Source: Tetrapyrgos nigripes (taxonomy: Eukaryota; Basidiomycota; Agaricomycetes; Agaricales; Campanellaceae). Taken from it: a DNA stretch of 64,000 nt. The notes under the pieces are model-generated. The model had not been told where the DNA came from. It saw only the letters and a list, made by a program, of their open reading frames with translations, and did not search any database. The stretch covers positions 806,001-870,000 of the forward strand of contig JAACJM010000002.1 in NCBI GenBank assembly GCA_013368315.1, given 5' to 3'. The translations under genes and the position numbers were made by a program. Positions 54,529 through 64,000 of the stretch are shown in pieces (position 1 is the stretch's first letter; each line of letters begins with the position of its first letter).

Positions 54529-55300
54529 CCTTACTCTGTGAAAGAGGTCTTGGACCAGCTTGAAGGGTTCCTGATGAGATTATCTGGAGGGAACAGTACT
54601 GAAGAGATATCCCTGCGCATGTTTACATGTCCGAAACTGTGAAACTTCCATATGGAAGGGCAAACCCTACTTTCCTGGAGAAGTATGACATGCTTGAACT
54701 CAATGAAAATACATCATACATTTTCTTATCAGGAACACCAGACAGTAAGTTGTCAATAATCTCCCTTATTCGTTCTCATTTTCTTTCTTTTAGATTTCCA
54801 TGTTGAACATGTTACCATGTGTGGTGTTGCAATGAACCAGCCCTTCGCTGGTCTTTTGCTTCAGTTCCTCTCAAAGGCTGTTGATGATGCCTGTAGTCAT
54901 TGCCATAATGTTTGAGTGAGCATTTTTGTCCAAATATTGTGACCTAAATGATAATTGATTCTGATAGCCAAACCACCCTGGAGAAATGGTCTAGGCGGGT
55001 CTTAATATGGGACCCCATCATCAATGTGTCTTTGGATATGTAAAGTCTTTCACCAAGAAGCTTTCTGATGTGCAGATGATAACTGAGGATAATGATATCA
55101 TTGGTGCAGCAAGCATCTTTTGGGCACTTGCTCAGGCAGTGCTTCTGAGAGATGTTATTGATCCCATTATCCAATGCATGGAGAAGGACAGTGTTCCTAC
55201 TTGGAAGGTGATAAAAAATGCATGTGCTGTGTACTAATCTTATAGATTCAGAAGGCTGCAGGACTGTCAAGGGGGCTATCTCATATTTGAACGTGATACC

Positions 55301-55482
55301 GCTTCAATTATTCGAGGTGGAGGTGGAGAACTTGGGAAAAACTCTCTCTGAACGACAACAGATGTATAAATCTAGCAAATCTAGCTGAGTATCAGATGGG
55401 AATTTCCCAATTGGGAGCCGAATTATCATTCTCAGTTATCATTATCATTATCATCCCCAGCCGGCTAGGACTTCTGGAAAAT
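55301..55482. other. No gene recognised
   Basis: Short spacer with an ATTATC microsatellite (about 55435-55455). Confidence 0.4.
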
Positions 55483-55631
55483 GTGGGCCACCGCTGCGCG
55501 TGGCGCGAGAACGAGGCCCAAATTTAGTGATTGGTGATTGCGGGAATTGCCAGCCAATCAGGAGCTAACGGGCATAGCCACACACTGGAACGTTGGATTA
55601 TAAGAACGAGTCCCTTAAAAGGGCCTCGTAA
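55483..55631 (-). mobile_element. Short Helentron-like element, copy 5 (149 bp)
   Basis: The smallest complete copy. On the minus strand it starts TTACGAGGCCCTTTTAAGGG and ends GGGCCTCGTTCTCGCGCCAC plus GCGCAGCGGTGGCCCAC. The CCCTTTTAAGGG hairpin marks a second subfamily shared with 59366-60511. Confidence 0.75.
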
Positions 55632-55743
55632 TTTTGATCCGTAGGTTTTGCTGGTGTGCTTTCAGGATCTTGGTTTTTGCAACGATAAAAAGCAGATGTA
55701 GTAGAACTAAATATACAGAAAGTTGATTCCTTATATGATGGTC

Positions 55744-57940
55744 CTACAGAACTTCTGGACGGGACAACACTTCCTGCATAATCTCGTCTCTCGCTTGTTG
55801 TATTAGTGCTTCTGAATCAGGGAATCGAGGGCTTGCGGTGAATTGGAAGGGTGGGGGCCGTCTGCGAGAATCCACTCAGTCTTTGGGCAGAGGTGAAGAG
55901 AATGGATATGAACTTACGTGAAAATACCGTTTGGTTCTTCCGCGTCAACATCTGGTACAACAGACTGCCCCTTGCTATCCTTCAAAGGTTCTAACTTCAT
56001 CGTCCATAAGACGGTCGCCATTTGGATGAATAGGCTGCTATTGGCAACATAACGACCAGCGCACATCCTGGTGATAGTTTTGTAAATGAAAATAGTTGGC
56101 TCACGCTGCAGAAGCCGGGTATTGAAGTACTGACCTTTGGCCAAAGCCATAAGTGACGTGACCTTCATTTGTTTCGTCCTTAAGATGACCGTCTTGACAA
56201 AGATGTCTCTCGGGACGGAAATTGTTTCCATCTAGGCCGTAGACGTCCGGATCGCGGTTAATGGCCCTAGAGAACGACGGACGTCAGGAGAAGTGGGGAT
56301 GCAAATGGAACGTAGTTGAACCAAGCTGGTCATACCATATACAAGGGATACACATCGTTCCTTTGGGTATGAAGTAACCATCGTAGAAATCATCCTGTCG
56401 ATGGTGGATTTTCTTACTTTTTGCATCAGTTACCGACGCAGAAGGCTCACCTCAATCGGTATATGCGGAAGGCCAGTCGGTGCGGCAGGTCGCCATCTCA
56501 ATATCTTATGCAAATGCTCCAATGAAGATATCGAGCTTTAGTATTAGCATCCAGACCTACCTCTTTGAGTATAGCTTGAGTATATGGAAGATGTTTCAAA
56601 TCCGAAAAGGACGGGAGCCTCGAAGACCCGACGACTCTGTCCAGTTCATCTTGAGCTCGTTTCTGTATTTCTGGAAAGAGTATCATGCTAAAAATGAACC
56701 ATAGCATGGTAGTGGCTGTCTATTCGACTCTGATCAATACAAAGTATAATGCGTTTACTGATCACTTACCGTTTCGTGGCCGGCACCACTACACGGAGTA
56801 AGAGATTGATTAGCACAAACCTTTTCTTACTGAGTAAACCTACTATAAAGCCCCAGCAAGCCATGCACAATCTGAATCCGACATATTCTGCTTCGTTTGA
56901 TTTTCTGACAATGTTACACAGAAGCTAGGATACTGTTCATGACCGCTTGCCTATACGCATTCAAATCAGTGTCCATAAAGCTTAAATCTATGATCAGACG
57001 ACGTACGACTTTCTTCTTGACCTCGAGGAACATCTCTTCAAATCTTGAGGTAAATCTCTTGAACTCCCTCTGCGCTTCTTGCTTCCACTGCGACAGACAT
57101 AGAGGGAGTTTCTCAAGTATGGGAAGCATGTCCACTATGTAATTACCAGGGATCGCGACTTTCGCTATACGGTCGGCGAAGCCGTTCATGAAGACGACGG
57201 AAGGATCGTCGAGGGATTGGAGAGTAGGCTTGTCGTAAATCATGGATAGAGCGATTGAAGATGAAGTCCTGGTAAGAGACTGGTTAATAACGGGAGGATC
57301 TGATTGCTATGCGACTGACCTTTCGACGTGCAACCTCCAAGTATCAGCTTGATTGAGAATCCCATGGGCCAAGATGATGCTTTCATTCACCTGTGTGCGT
57401 CGATAATTGCTAGAAGCTTTGATTCCCATTGCATGATCTGTGGCACGACGCATCTTCCGCCATCTGCAGGAGAAGACAGGGACGATGAGCATCACTCTAA
57501 GAACCACTCCTCTGTTCGACTGACCGTTCACCAGGACGAAGAAAGGCGATAATGGAATTCCCAGTAGTTTCTTCTAGCACAATGAATCGATGACGATCGC
57601 AATATTTCGAGGATCGACCGACAAATAAGTCATCTGCAACCTTCTTTGAATTAACGATAACCATCGATTGGCCGGCTACGTTGAGATAAGTCATTGGGCC
57701 TGAAAGGCGTGTCATGATAGAGGGATGAGAACATTATCAGTCTGGATCTCATTGCGACGTACCATACACCTCTCCCCATTTTGTAAATGTGTGCCAGGGC
57801 TTCATTGTGTCGAGCTGCAGCGCATTTCCTAGGATAGGTATTCCACGAGGACCTGGAGGGTACCGATGTCTGGATCGTTTGAGAAGATAGAGGCCCGAAA
57901 GCACTGCTAGGACAAGAGCGAGAATATCCCATTGAGGCAT
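55744..57940 (-). CDS. Cytochrome P450, apparently intact
   Basis: Starts ATG at 57940 with a membrane anchor ([20 protein letters not shown]) and the proline hinge [14 protein letters not shown]. Exons 57763-57940, 57525-57699, 57320-57463 and 56920-57268 are in phase, with introns of 63, 61 and 51 bp. Splicing of the rest gives the I-helix [18 protein letters not shown], the K-helix KEILRWRP (E-x-x-R), [36 protein letters not shown], the heme loop [14 protein letters not shown] (invariant Cys present; Tyr in place of the usual Phe), and the C-terminus [19 protein letters not shown], stop at 55744-55746. It resembles basidiomycete CYP5144/CYP620-like monooxygenases in layout; the subfamily is not assigned. 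It may be an ER-bound oxidase of secondary metabolism; a terpene synthase lies 5.5 kb downstream. Confidence 0.85.
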
Positions 57941-58976
57941 GTCAGTTATTTGATCTGGGTTATCAGCAGGTCAAAGAATGCGAATACTCAAATTACCTTT
58001 ATAACTCAAGGGCATTCGTGTTGCGGCTTTATGGTGGGTACAAAACACTGTAATAGTCTGCACACGCCTTCCATATCCAGCCCTAAGTCTCCAATCAATC
58101 AGAAAGTCTGGAGAATAACTTTAAGGACGACTGCATCCAGCTGTTTTTAGAACTTGCCACTCTGCCATGAATACAGCTAGACTGCCATATCCTCGCTCGT
58201 TTTCACGTCATTGGGCAGCTCATATATGGTGATATGCACGGAGATATGAGCCAACCGGGGAACCAGAAAAGTACAGGTGCCTCTGGTGCAAATGCGGGGT
58301 GCCGGTGGTGGCTGTGCTTATACCTGTTTCTGAAATGATTACACTTCGACTCTAGCCTTAGGTAGGTAGATTGGAACTAAATAGAGTAGAAGAGAAATGT
58401 CTCAACCTAGTAGCGAAGACCTAAGTAACCTATACCTACATAGAGTAAATGAGACTGTAAATCTAGGCAAGTAAGTATGAGTCCAAGTGAATAAGAAACT
58501 CAGTGGCTCACCTCTGTCTCTAGTAGCGAAAACAGAGGTGTTCTAACGTAGACTACAAGTGTATAAATTATCATACACACAGACCATAAAAGAGAAAAAT
58601 GACCGTGATATGTCACCCCCTATTCACGGTGTACTAAGTCCATCACACTCCGACAGATGTTGGCCATTGGGTATGTGTCAAGACTCAGTGTTATAAGAAT
58701 AAGTACCTTGGCAGAGCTTGTAAGCTATTTGCGCACATAATCTGGGGTTTTCACTGCAAGATTAGCAAGGAAGGAGGAGGAGGAGTGTATTACCCGGGCT
58801 GGGATCAAGAACTGATACCCCGGGGGTGCAGGAGGCAACCCGATGTAGCTACTGTATGTAGTAGGTACATCATCGCCCCAGGATCAACCACTTCCAAGAA
58901 GGACAAGCTCACAGTCTGTTTAACTTAGATCCATCTGGTCATGGCAACCGCCAAGATACAAAAGAGAGGTAGGCTA
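57941..58976. other. Intergenic, possible LTR scrap
   Basis: No gene. 58540-58625 ends GTGATATGTCACCCCCTATT. TGACATATCAC preceded by AGGGGG on the minus strand looks like a polypurine tract plus LTR start of another Gypsy remnant, but no second end or duplication was found. Confidence 0.3.
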
Positions 58977-59291
58977 TGTTGGAATTCTATATAATTAGCC
59001 ACATACGCACCACTCACTTTCCACTTTACTCCATACTTACATAGCTACTTATATCATTACTCCAGACTGATCTCAGACATTACATTGTAGTATCCGCTTA
59101 GCACCACTTTGCTCTATTTACAGATTTGCTCAGCCACAGTAGTACATAGTATAAAAGCTTGTAAAAGTAGATACAACATCATGTGATTGCAGCAAGTAAC
59201 TCATTCAAAGCTGCAAGCGCAATACATTTTATCAACTCCATATTATGTGGTCTATGACTTCACTATGAATTACTTAATTGTAATTCCTACA
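58977..59291 (+). mobile_element. Solo LTR (315 bp) related to the Copia LTR, GGCTA target duplication
   Basis: Starts TGTTGGAATTC and ends ATTCCTACA, flanked by GGCTA at 58972-58976 and 59292-59296. Shares CAGACATTACATTGTAGTAT and GCCACAGTAG..AGTATAAA with the LTRs at 29863 and 41634, so it is a diverged member of that family. Confidence 0.85.
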
Positions 59292-59365
59292 GGCTAATCG
59301 AGTAATAGGGTACACTACTGAATGTCATTTTTGATTAACGGCGATACTTATTCTGCTGGCACGAA

Positions 59366-60511
59366 TTACGAGGCCCTTTTAAGGGACTCATTCTTATAAC
59401 CCGACGTGCAAGCATGTGGATATGCTCAATGCAGGATATGTTATCTCCCCGAGACAAGTGCTGACGGAACACACCTGTCCGAGCCCACCCCTTATCCGCT
59501 AAGTTAGCCCGCTTTCTAAGTGTAAACCAAACCTGTTCCCAAGTGCTAATCTAACCCATTTCATTTGTGCACGTAACACACTCAAATACTACTGACGGAA
59601 CCCGTTTTCCACACGCCAAGATCAGTGGTTAAAATTTGATTTGACGGAACCATTTTCATAGTACTGACTGAACCCGTGTTAGACTATCAATATAACCCTC
59701 CTGTGGTACTTACGGAGCCTGAAGCAGCTGGCCGCCCACATAGAGAAGCTGGAGATGCATATTCATCAGCTCTTTGAAGAGTCAAGTTAAAGGGGTATCC
59801 TACCACTCGGATTGAAACCCGTTTTCTCATCATCCTTCGAAAAGAAATCCTTGGAATTGTCAACGGCTTTCGTGTCCTTCAGTTTCTGAGCACTCGTATT
59901 TGTAATGCCCTCCATGCCAGAGTCCGAGTCTTTCTCTGCACACAGATCGGGAACACACTCCTTCTCAAACTTGCCACATAATACAGGGTTGCTTTGCAGC
60001 TTCACTGGGGTAGATAACGACTTGTCGAGGCTCAGTAACTGGTCTCAGTGGGGCTAGAAGAGCAGTACATATGTGGGTGGTTAGAAGATGGAATGGGTTT
60101 GGTCAGTAGATTGGATTTTTTACGTCAATACGTGCCGGGTCCCGTTTGATATGTTTACGGGCTTCCTTCGCACATGCTTACGGGCTTGGTTAACCGGTTT
60201 GAAATGGGTTTGATTTGCTAAAAAGCTGCGGCGGGTGAGGTTAGCAGTTACAGAGGGGTTCCATTCGATTTACAAGCGGGTTAGATTAGTAGCTATGAAC
60301 GGGTGAAATTGTTAGTTACATGTTGGGTGTAGATAGTAGATACCGAGGCCGGGTTCCGTTAGTAGGTGTCGTCAGCACATGCTTCGGGAGGAAACCATAT
60401 TTGCATGCTCAATAGGTCCCCTATTCAGTCGGTAAAGTCCGGTCATGCCGCGATGCCGTTTCTTCACAGATTTTGGGCTTCGTTATCGTGCCACGCGCAG
60501 CGATGGCCCAC
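59366..60511 (+). mobile_element. Helentron-like element, copy 6, with internal inverted arms
   Basis: Starts TTACGAGGCCCTTTTAAGGG and ends GGGCTTCGTTATCGTGCCAC plus GCGCAGCGATGGCCCAC. The interior has imperfect inverted arms: GTGCTGACGGAAC with CTCCCCGAG near 59455 against GTTCCGTTAG..CGTCAGCAC near 60355, and many (A)ACCCG.. on the left against CGGGTT on the right. 59787-60005 holds a short minus-strand frame without family resemblance. Confidence 0.65.
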
Positions 60512-60654
60512 ATTTCCCTCGTAAAGGCGTCCAAATCATTGGTTTGAAGGGAAAATTTGTAAGTCTCTTTAAGATTTATTAGTTAGATTGTAACTAATTC
60601 CGTCTCTAATGCATACACATATTTTGATCTGATTGTTTTACTACCTGCATCTGC

Positions 60655-60780
60655 ACCTCACCCGCACCGCACTCATACCTCCGTCGCACCTAACCCGTAC
60701 CTCACCCGCACATAACCTGTACCTCACCCGGCGCACCTCATCCGCATCTCACCCGCACCTGTAACTCCCTAACCCGCACC
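60655..60780 (+). repeat. Degenerate ACCTCACCCGC minisatellite
   Basis: About ten imperfect copies of (GC)ACCTCACCCGC with variants ACCTAACCCGT and ATCTCACCCGC. Confidence 0.75.
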
Positions 60781-60939
60781 AGAATTGCATTCACACTTCA
60801 TGCATCTGCATTACGTTGTCAATACACCGGATTAACGCTAGGAATTGGAAACAAAGGGTAAATAAATGGGAAGATACGTACCAAAGGATTGAATTGAATA
60901 GATCTGTCCATTTTTCACTATCTAGGGATAGATATGCGC

Positions 60940-61552
60940 ATTCTAGATTCTCTTACTAGCCTCTCCGATTTTTTTTGGCTGTTTGATAGCACTTAATTTC
61001 CATCTTAATGGATTGTGGCAACTGATGCATATTCTCGACCCTCTCACTGGCCTCTCAGATTTTTTCGGCTAGTTGATAGGACTGAATTACGAGGCCCTTT
61101 AGGCCGAGTTAACTTATGTCGACCCCTCAATTGAGTAGCAAAGGTTCTCACGGGTTCTAACTTTTACACGCCACCACAGCGCTCCGAAGTACCCGAACTG
61201 ACGCTCAATACGTCATAGCTCATTTCTGCCTTGCCGCCCACCAACCACGACGAGCTTCAGGCGTATTTACCTTCCCTCAGCAGCCGTCGCAAGTCCAACT
61301 GCCGCTCTCTGATCCACTATGGGCTCCTCCACCCAACGTTCAAGGTGTCATTACAGAAGATATTAAGCTCTATCTAATTTTTTCAGTCAATTTTACAGTA
61401 TTACTTACTTATACAATGGGCCTCGTAATTTGCCATGCGAAGCAGTGGCACCTTTCCCCAGTTTCTGTCTATATGGAGTGTGGCAACTGATGCATATTCT
61501 CGACTCTCTTACTAACCTCTCCGACTTTTTTTTGGCTGTTTGATAGCACTTA
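60940..61552 (+). repeat. Direct repeat flanking copy 7
   Basis: GGCAACTGATGCATATTCTC followed by GAC(C/T)CTCT.ACT.(G/A)CCTCTC occurs at about 61016-61082 and 61488-61552. A third partial version lies at 60940-61005 (CTCTTACTAGCCTCTCCGAT, GGCTGTTTGATAGCACTTAA). Confidence 0.7.
61087..61449 (+). mobile_element. Short Helentron-like element, copy 7 (363 bp)
   Basis: Starts TTACGAGGCCCTTTAGGCCG and ends GGGCCTCGTAATTTGCCATG plus CGAAGCAGTGGC. The hairpin GCCATGC..GCAGTGGC corresponds to that of the other copies. Confidence 0.7.
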
Positions 61553-61768
61553 ATTCCAGTCTAAATGCGCCATGAACCAAGAGGTGTCAGATTCGGCGGA
61601 TCTTGGCACTCGTCTGTGTGTGGTTCCGGGGATAGGAGGTAAATATCAGGTGGCCTATGTAAGCAATTCTTCAACCACCAACACGACCGCGACGCGATGA
61701 CGAAAGACGAGTACGACCGCTTCCCAAACGCTAGAACTCTGCTCCTGCCCAGTTCAATCTGAGCAGAT

Positions 61769-62585
61769 ACGATGACGACCTTAACAGTGTAAATAGTGCA
61801 CATACTAGTCACTCGAGCTCTATATTTTTCCTCAACGATCGTAACGCGACACAATCTATCCATAATGTACCTGTTACCCTTACAGCTCCAAAAGCTGCAT
61901 GTACTTTATCCTACTCTGAATTTCTTGCTCAATTATCCAAAGGTGTCTCCTACACGGATGCACTCAGAACTCGTTCATATCATGTTCATAACGACGATTT
62001 TTCCTATCCTCTCACGCGACGACGAGCGCATTTGCAAGAGGACCATTTCAGAGACATCTACCTGGCCCGAGTACGGCTCCTCATGTTCAGGGACCACAAT
62101 CTCTGAACACCGTGGACCAAACATCCTTGCAGACACCCCAAAGACATTTCCCCCCCAATTCCAGTACAGTTTCTCATATCGAGCTAGCTAATCCTGCCCA
62201 GATGCCTTCTACGGTTGACATCGACATTGATGGAAAGGCCATAGCCCAGCGGCCATCGACGCCCCCCAATTCCGGAAAACGCCCAGCGTCTGCTCTCGTG
62301 AGTAGTCCAAGTCACATTGATCGCCCTACGCAAATCAGACGCATTGGACCTGGAAAAGACAAGGAGAATCTAGTGTGGTACTTACCCGTATACTACTTGT
62401 TCAATAAAGTTGCTTATAAACCCAAACGTCTTGCAAACGTCGTCGACAGGAACGACCTTGGGAGTGAGCGGTGGTGCGCTCCGTCGGAACAGATGGTCAC
62501 GCAAAACTCACGGTTGTCGAGATCGGCCAAATCTGACACCTCTTGCCATGAACCTTTTCTAAACTGCTTCTACGCGACAGGGTAA
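61769..62585 (+). CDS. Hypothetical protein fragments
   Basis: 61769-62106 is open with no ATG at its start and reads ..FFLNDRNATQSIHNVPVTLT, SYSEFLAQLSKGVSYTDALR, LARVRLLMFRDHNL. 62112-62585 reads QTPQRHFPPNSSTVSHIEL, then PSTPPNSGKRPASALVSSPS and IRRIGPGKDKEN. A short intron could join them. No family is recognised. A 20-bp inverted match exists between 61570-61595 and about 62528-62552 (AATCTGACACCTCTTG). Confidence 0.3.
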
Positions 62586-62901
62586 TCTTGACATCCACGT
62601 AATGTGGATAATCCCCCTCATTGTTTCCTTTATCTGCATTTATTTTCTCCTCCTTACTATGCTCTATGATGCTCCTATGGACTAATGGACTTTAACACTG
62701 GTGATCGACTCTGGTGCTGATTGGCACCCTTCGGGGCACGCCGCAAGCTTCTTTCACATTTATATTTACTGTACTCTCATATCCCAAACCCTCCCCACTC
62801 TCTACTACCTTCACGTACGATTACTACTATTGTGCAAGTAGCCACATAAGCCGTAAACGGCCTGAGTGTTACTATAAAACAAGACAAATCAAGCAATGCA
62901 G
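62586..62901. other. No gene recognised
   Basis: Short T/C-rich spacer without a supported reading frame, ending at the hairpin of copy 8. Confidence 0.4.
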
Positions 62902-63173
62902 GCTGACGCTGCGCGTGGCGAGTACGAGGCCGCAGGGTTTACCTCAGCCTAAATAGCCATTAAACTCGCAAAAAAAAATAAGCAAAAATTGTCAAAATAC
63001 TGTTTATAGTGCAGTGCAAAAAGGCAAGTAACCGACCGAGGAAGAGCCCATGACACAGGACGATCGATGACGCGATGACGATACACGGCCGGGAAAGAAT
63101 CGGGGAACGAGTTTACATAGCCACAAGCAGAAAGTGAGTGTAAAAAACTCAGCCTCATTCTTCGGCCTCGTAA
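62902..63173 (-). mobile_element. Short Helentron-like element, copy 8 (272 bp)
   Basis: On the minus strand it starts TTACGAGGCCGAAGAATGAG, has the conserved block ending TGCTTGTGGCTATGT, and ends GGCCTCGTACTCGCCACGCG plus CAGCGTCAGC, a hairpin with an extra mismatch. Confidence 0.65.
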
Positions 63174-63399
63174 AGAGCGAATTATGCAAGAACCCAGCCA
63201 AACCAACTTGAGAATGCCACAATCCTATTAGAACGGAGTATGCAAAAGGGGTATGCATTAAGGAGGTGCCGACTGTATTTGAAAGGTGAAGAGGACTGAC
63301 TGATGGGACTAGTTCTGACTAGTACGAGTACGACAAAGGAAAACATAATCCGTTGGATATGTCACCGCTTAAATACAATGATAAGGCTCAATTTGCCTC
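63174..63399. other. Upstream region of the terpene synthase
   Basis: No gene. It is the likely promoter region. The nearest upstream feature is copy 8. Confidence 0.4.
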
Positions 63400-64000
63400 A
63401 TGGCCATGGAGAACAACCCTCTCTTCAATTTCCCCCCTTCCTTCGTTCTGCAAAACATCTGTAATATCACAGGGTCAGCCTTTGAACTCGGAGAGAATGG
63501 TAACAAAGATTTAGCCCGGATAGCCACCTTAAAATGGTTTCAAAGGTCAGGTCCTCCTTCACTGTCTTACTTTATTCGATTTGAGGTTTAACATGAAGTA
63601 CTTAGATACCACGTCTACGAGGAGTCTAGAGCCAAACAATGGCTGGAGCTTGGGAAGTTCGATATCTTCGCTGCTCTCAGTTTTCCTAATGCGGACCCTC
63701 CTCATCTCGAAACTTGCCTCGCGTTTCTTCTGTGGGCATTTTCGGTGAGGGTTCTCTTTTAAGTACACGACAAATAGCGTTTCTTAAAGGTTTTCGTTCA
63801 CTAGACTGACGATCTTTCGGACGAAGGCGAGCTCCAGCGCAGGCCGGTGGAGGTTGAAAATGGACATAACCCTTCACGAAGAATACTTTATGATTGTGAT
63901 GCTCCTCAGCCTGATGACCCTTACGCCGGCATGCTTTGGGAGTGCGTACCAGCGCTTTAAGGATGATTTCTCCAAGTCTAATCGGGGATTTTCGATCAGT
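63400..64000 (+). CDS. Sesquiterpene-synthase-type terpene cyclase, 5' part, window edge
   Basis: ATG at 63400 (a second ATG at 63406). Exons 63400-63545, 63606-63744 and 63805 onward, with introns of 60 bp each, in phase. The protein reads NPLFNFPPSFVLQN, then YHVYEESRAKQWLELGKFDI, FAALSFPNADPPHLETCLAF, LLWAFSTDDLSDEG. The last carries the metal-binding DDxxD/E motif (DDLSDE) of class I terpene cyclases, which ionise farnesyl diphosphate. AGMLWE follows at about 63920, but the expected continuation YQRFKDDFSKSNRG is in another frame, so a one-base shift near 63935-63945 breaks the gene or reflects a sequence error. The NSE motif lies beyond the window. Confidence 0.75.

Larger units (their letters stand above)
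46411..55300 (+). pseudogene. Unknown basidiomycete gene split by Gypsy-2
   Basis: Starts MSKHQQAILALSPKDATPFE at 46411. It continues IQSPLASDAVKHLKKVHVAV, then NALRLSAHP at the left edge of Gypsy-2 and YSVKEVLDQLEGFLMRLSGG at the right edge, in frame once the 7.7-kb element and one target duplication are removed. A frame change follows STEEI, then PAHVYMSETVKLPYGRANPT, TSYIFLSGTPDN (intron GTAAGT..TTTTAG at about 54747-54794), FHVEHVTMCGVAMNQPFAGL, and later MITEDNDIIGAASIFWALAQ. The family is not recognised. Before the Gypsy insertion it already carried the frame change and a stop after CSHCHNV. Confidence 0.5.

Noticed and set aside
58540..58625. Another complete LTR element
   Set aside because: Only a possible polypurine tract plus LTR start is visible; no opposite end or target duplication was found.

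Overview
The window is a transposon-dense stretch of a filamentous basidiomycete genome, most likely an Agaricomycete. The genes that can be read have many short introns (about 50-65 bp). They belong to families typical of mushrooms: a NACHT-ankyrin NLR, a Mid2-like membrane protein, a cytochrome P450, a sesquiterpene-synthase-type gene and a lineage-expanded MULE-transposase-like protein. No rRNA or tRNA gene was recognised. Only two host genes look intact, the membrane protein at 23504-24880 and the P450 at 55744-57940. Almost everything else is a transposon, a gene broken by one, or a repeat.

Layout. 1-3.0 kb holds a hAT transposase on the minus strand that runs off the left edge. 3.5-9.45 kb is a decayed rolling-circle (Helentron/Helitron2-like) element with a PIF1-type helicase pseudogene; a shorter relative and an antisense Gypsy fragment have inserted into it. 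9.45-11.5 kb holds a solo LTR and fragments of a duplicated gene. 11.8-15.3 kb is an NLR gene ended by a 1040-bp hAT-type element with an 8-bp target duplication. 15.3-23.4 kb is a repeat mosaic: an inverted copy of the 1.06-kb element, a second broken copy of the duplicated gene, and a TA-flanked MITE. 25.1-29.3 kb is a satellite block with a large 11-bp minisatellite that changes orientation and lies between inverted arms. 29.9-42.0 kb is a nest: a Copia element carrying a Gypsy (Gypsy-1) and a solo LTR. 42.6-46.2 kb is the MULE-like gene. 46.4-55.3 kb is an unknown gene split by a young Gypsy (Gypsy-2). 55.5-64 kb has the P450, several short rolling-circle-type elements, a solo LTR and the 5' part of a terpene synthase that runs off the right edge.

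Main signals. (1) At least eight elements share one terminal architecture. One end begins TTACGAGGCC. The other carries the complement GGCCTCGT just inside a terminal hairpin of the type GCCACGCG..GC..TGGCCCAC. This is the asymmetric arrangement known for Helentron/Helitron2 elements, and the helicase pseudogene ends 56 bp before one such hairpin. (2) Gypsy-2 has an extra 3' ORF that combines two Cys/His units with a cluster of GW/WG motifs, as in Argonaute-binding proteins. (3) The 11-bp minisatellite keeps all three plus-strand frames open and so mimics long ORFs. (4) Perfect target-site duplications date the nested insertions relative to one another, and many stops and copy differences look like CpG decay.

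Genes likely to act together: the P450 and the terpene synthase, about 5.5 kb apart, could be part of a terpenoid cluster. The rest is best read as a transposon graveyard with a few recent arrivals.
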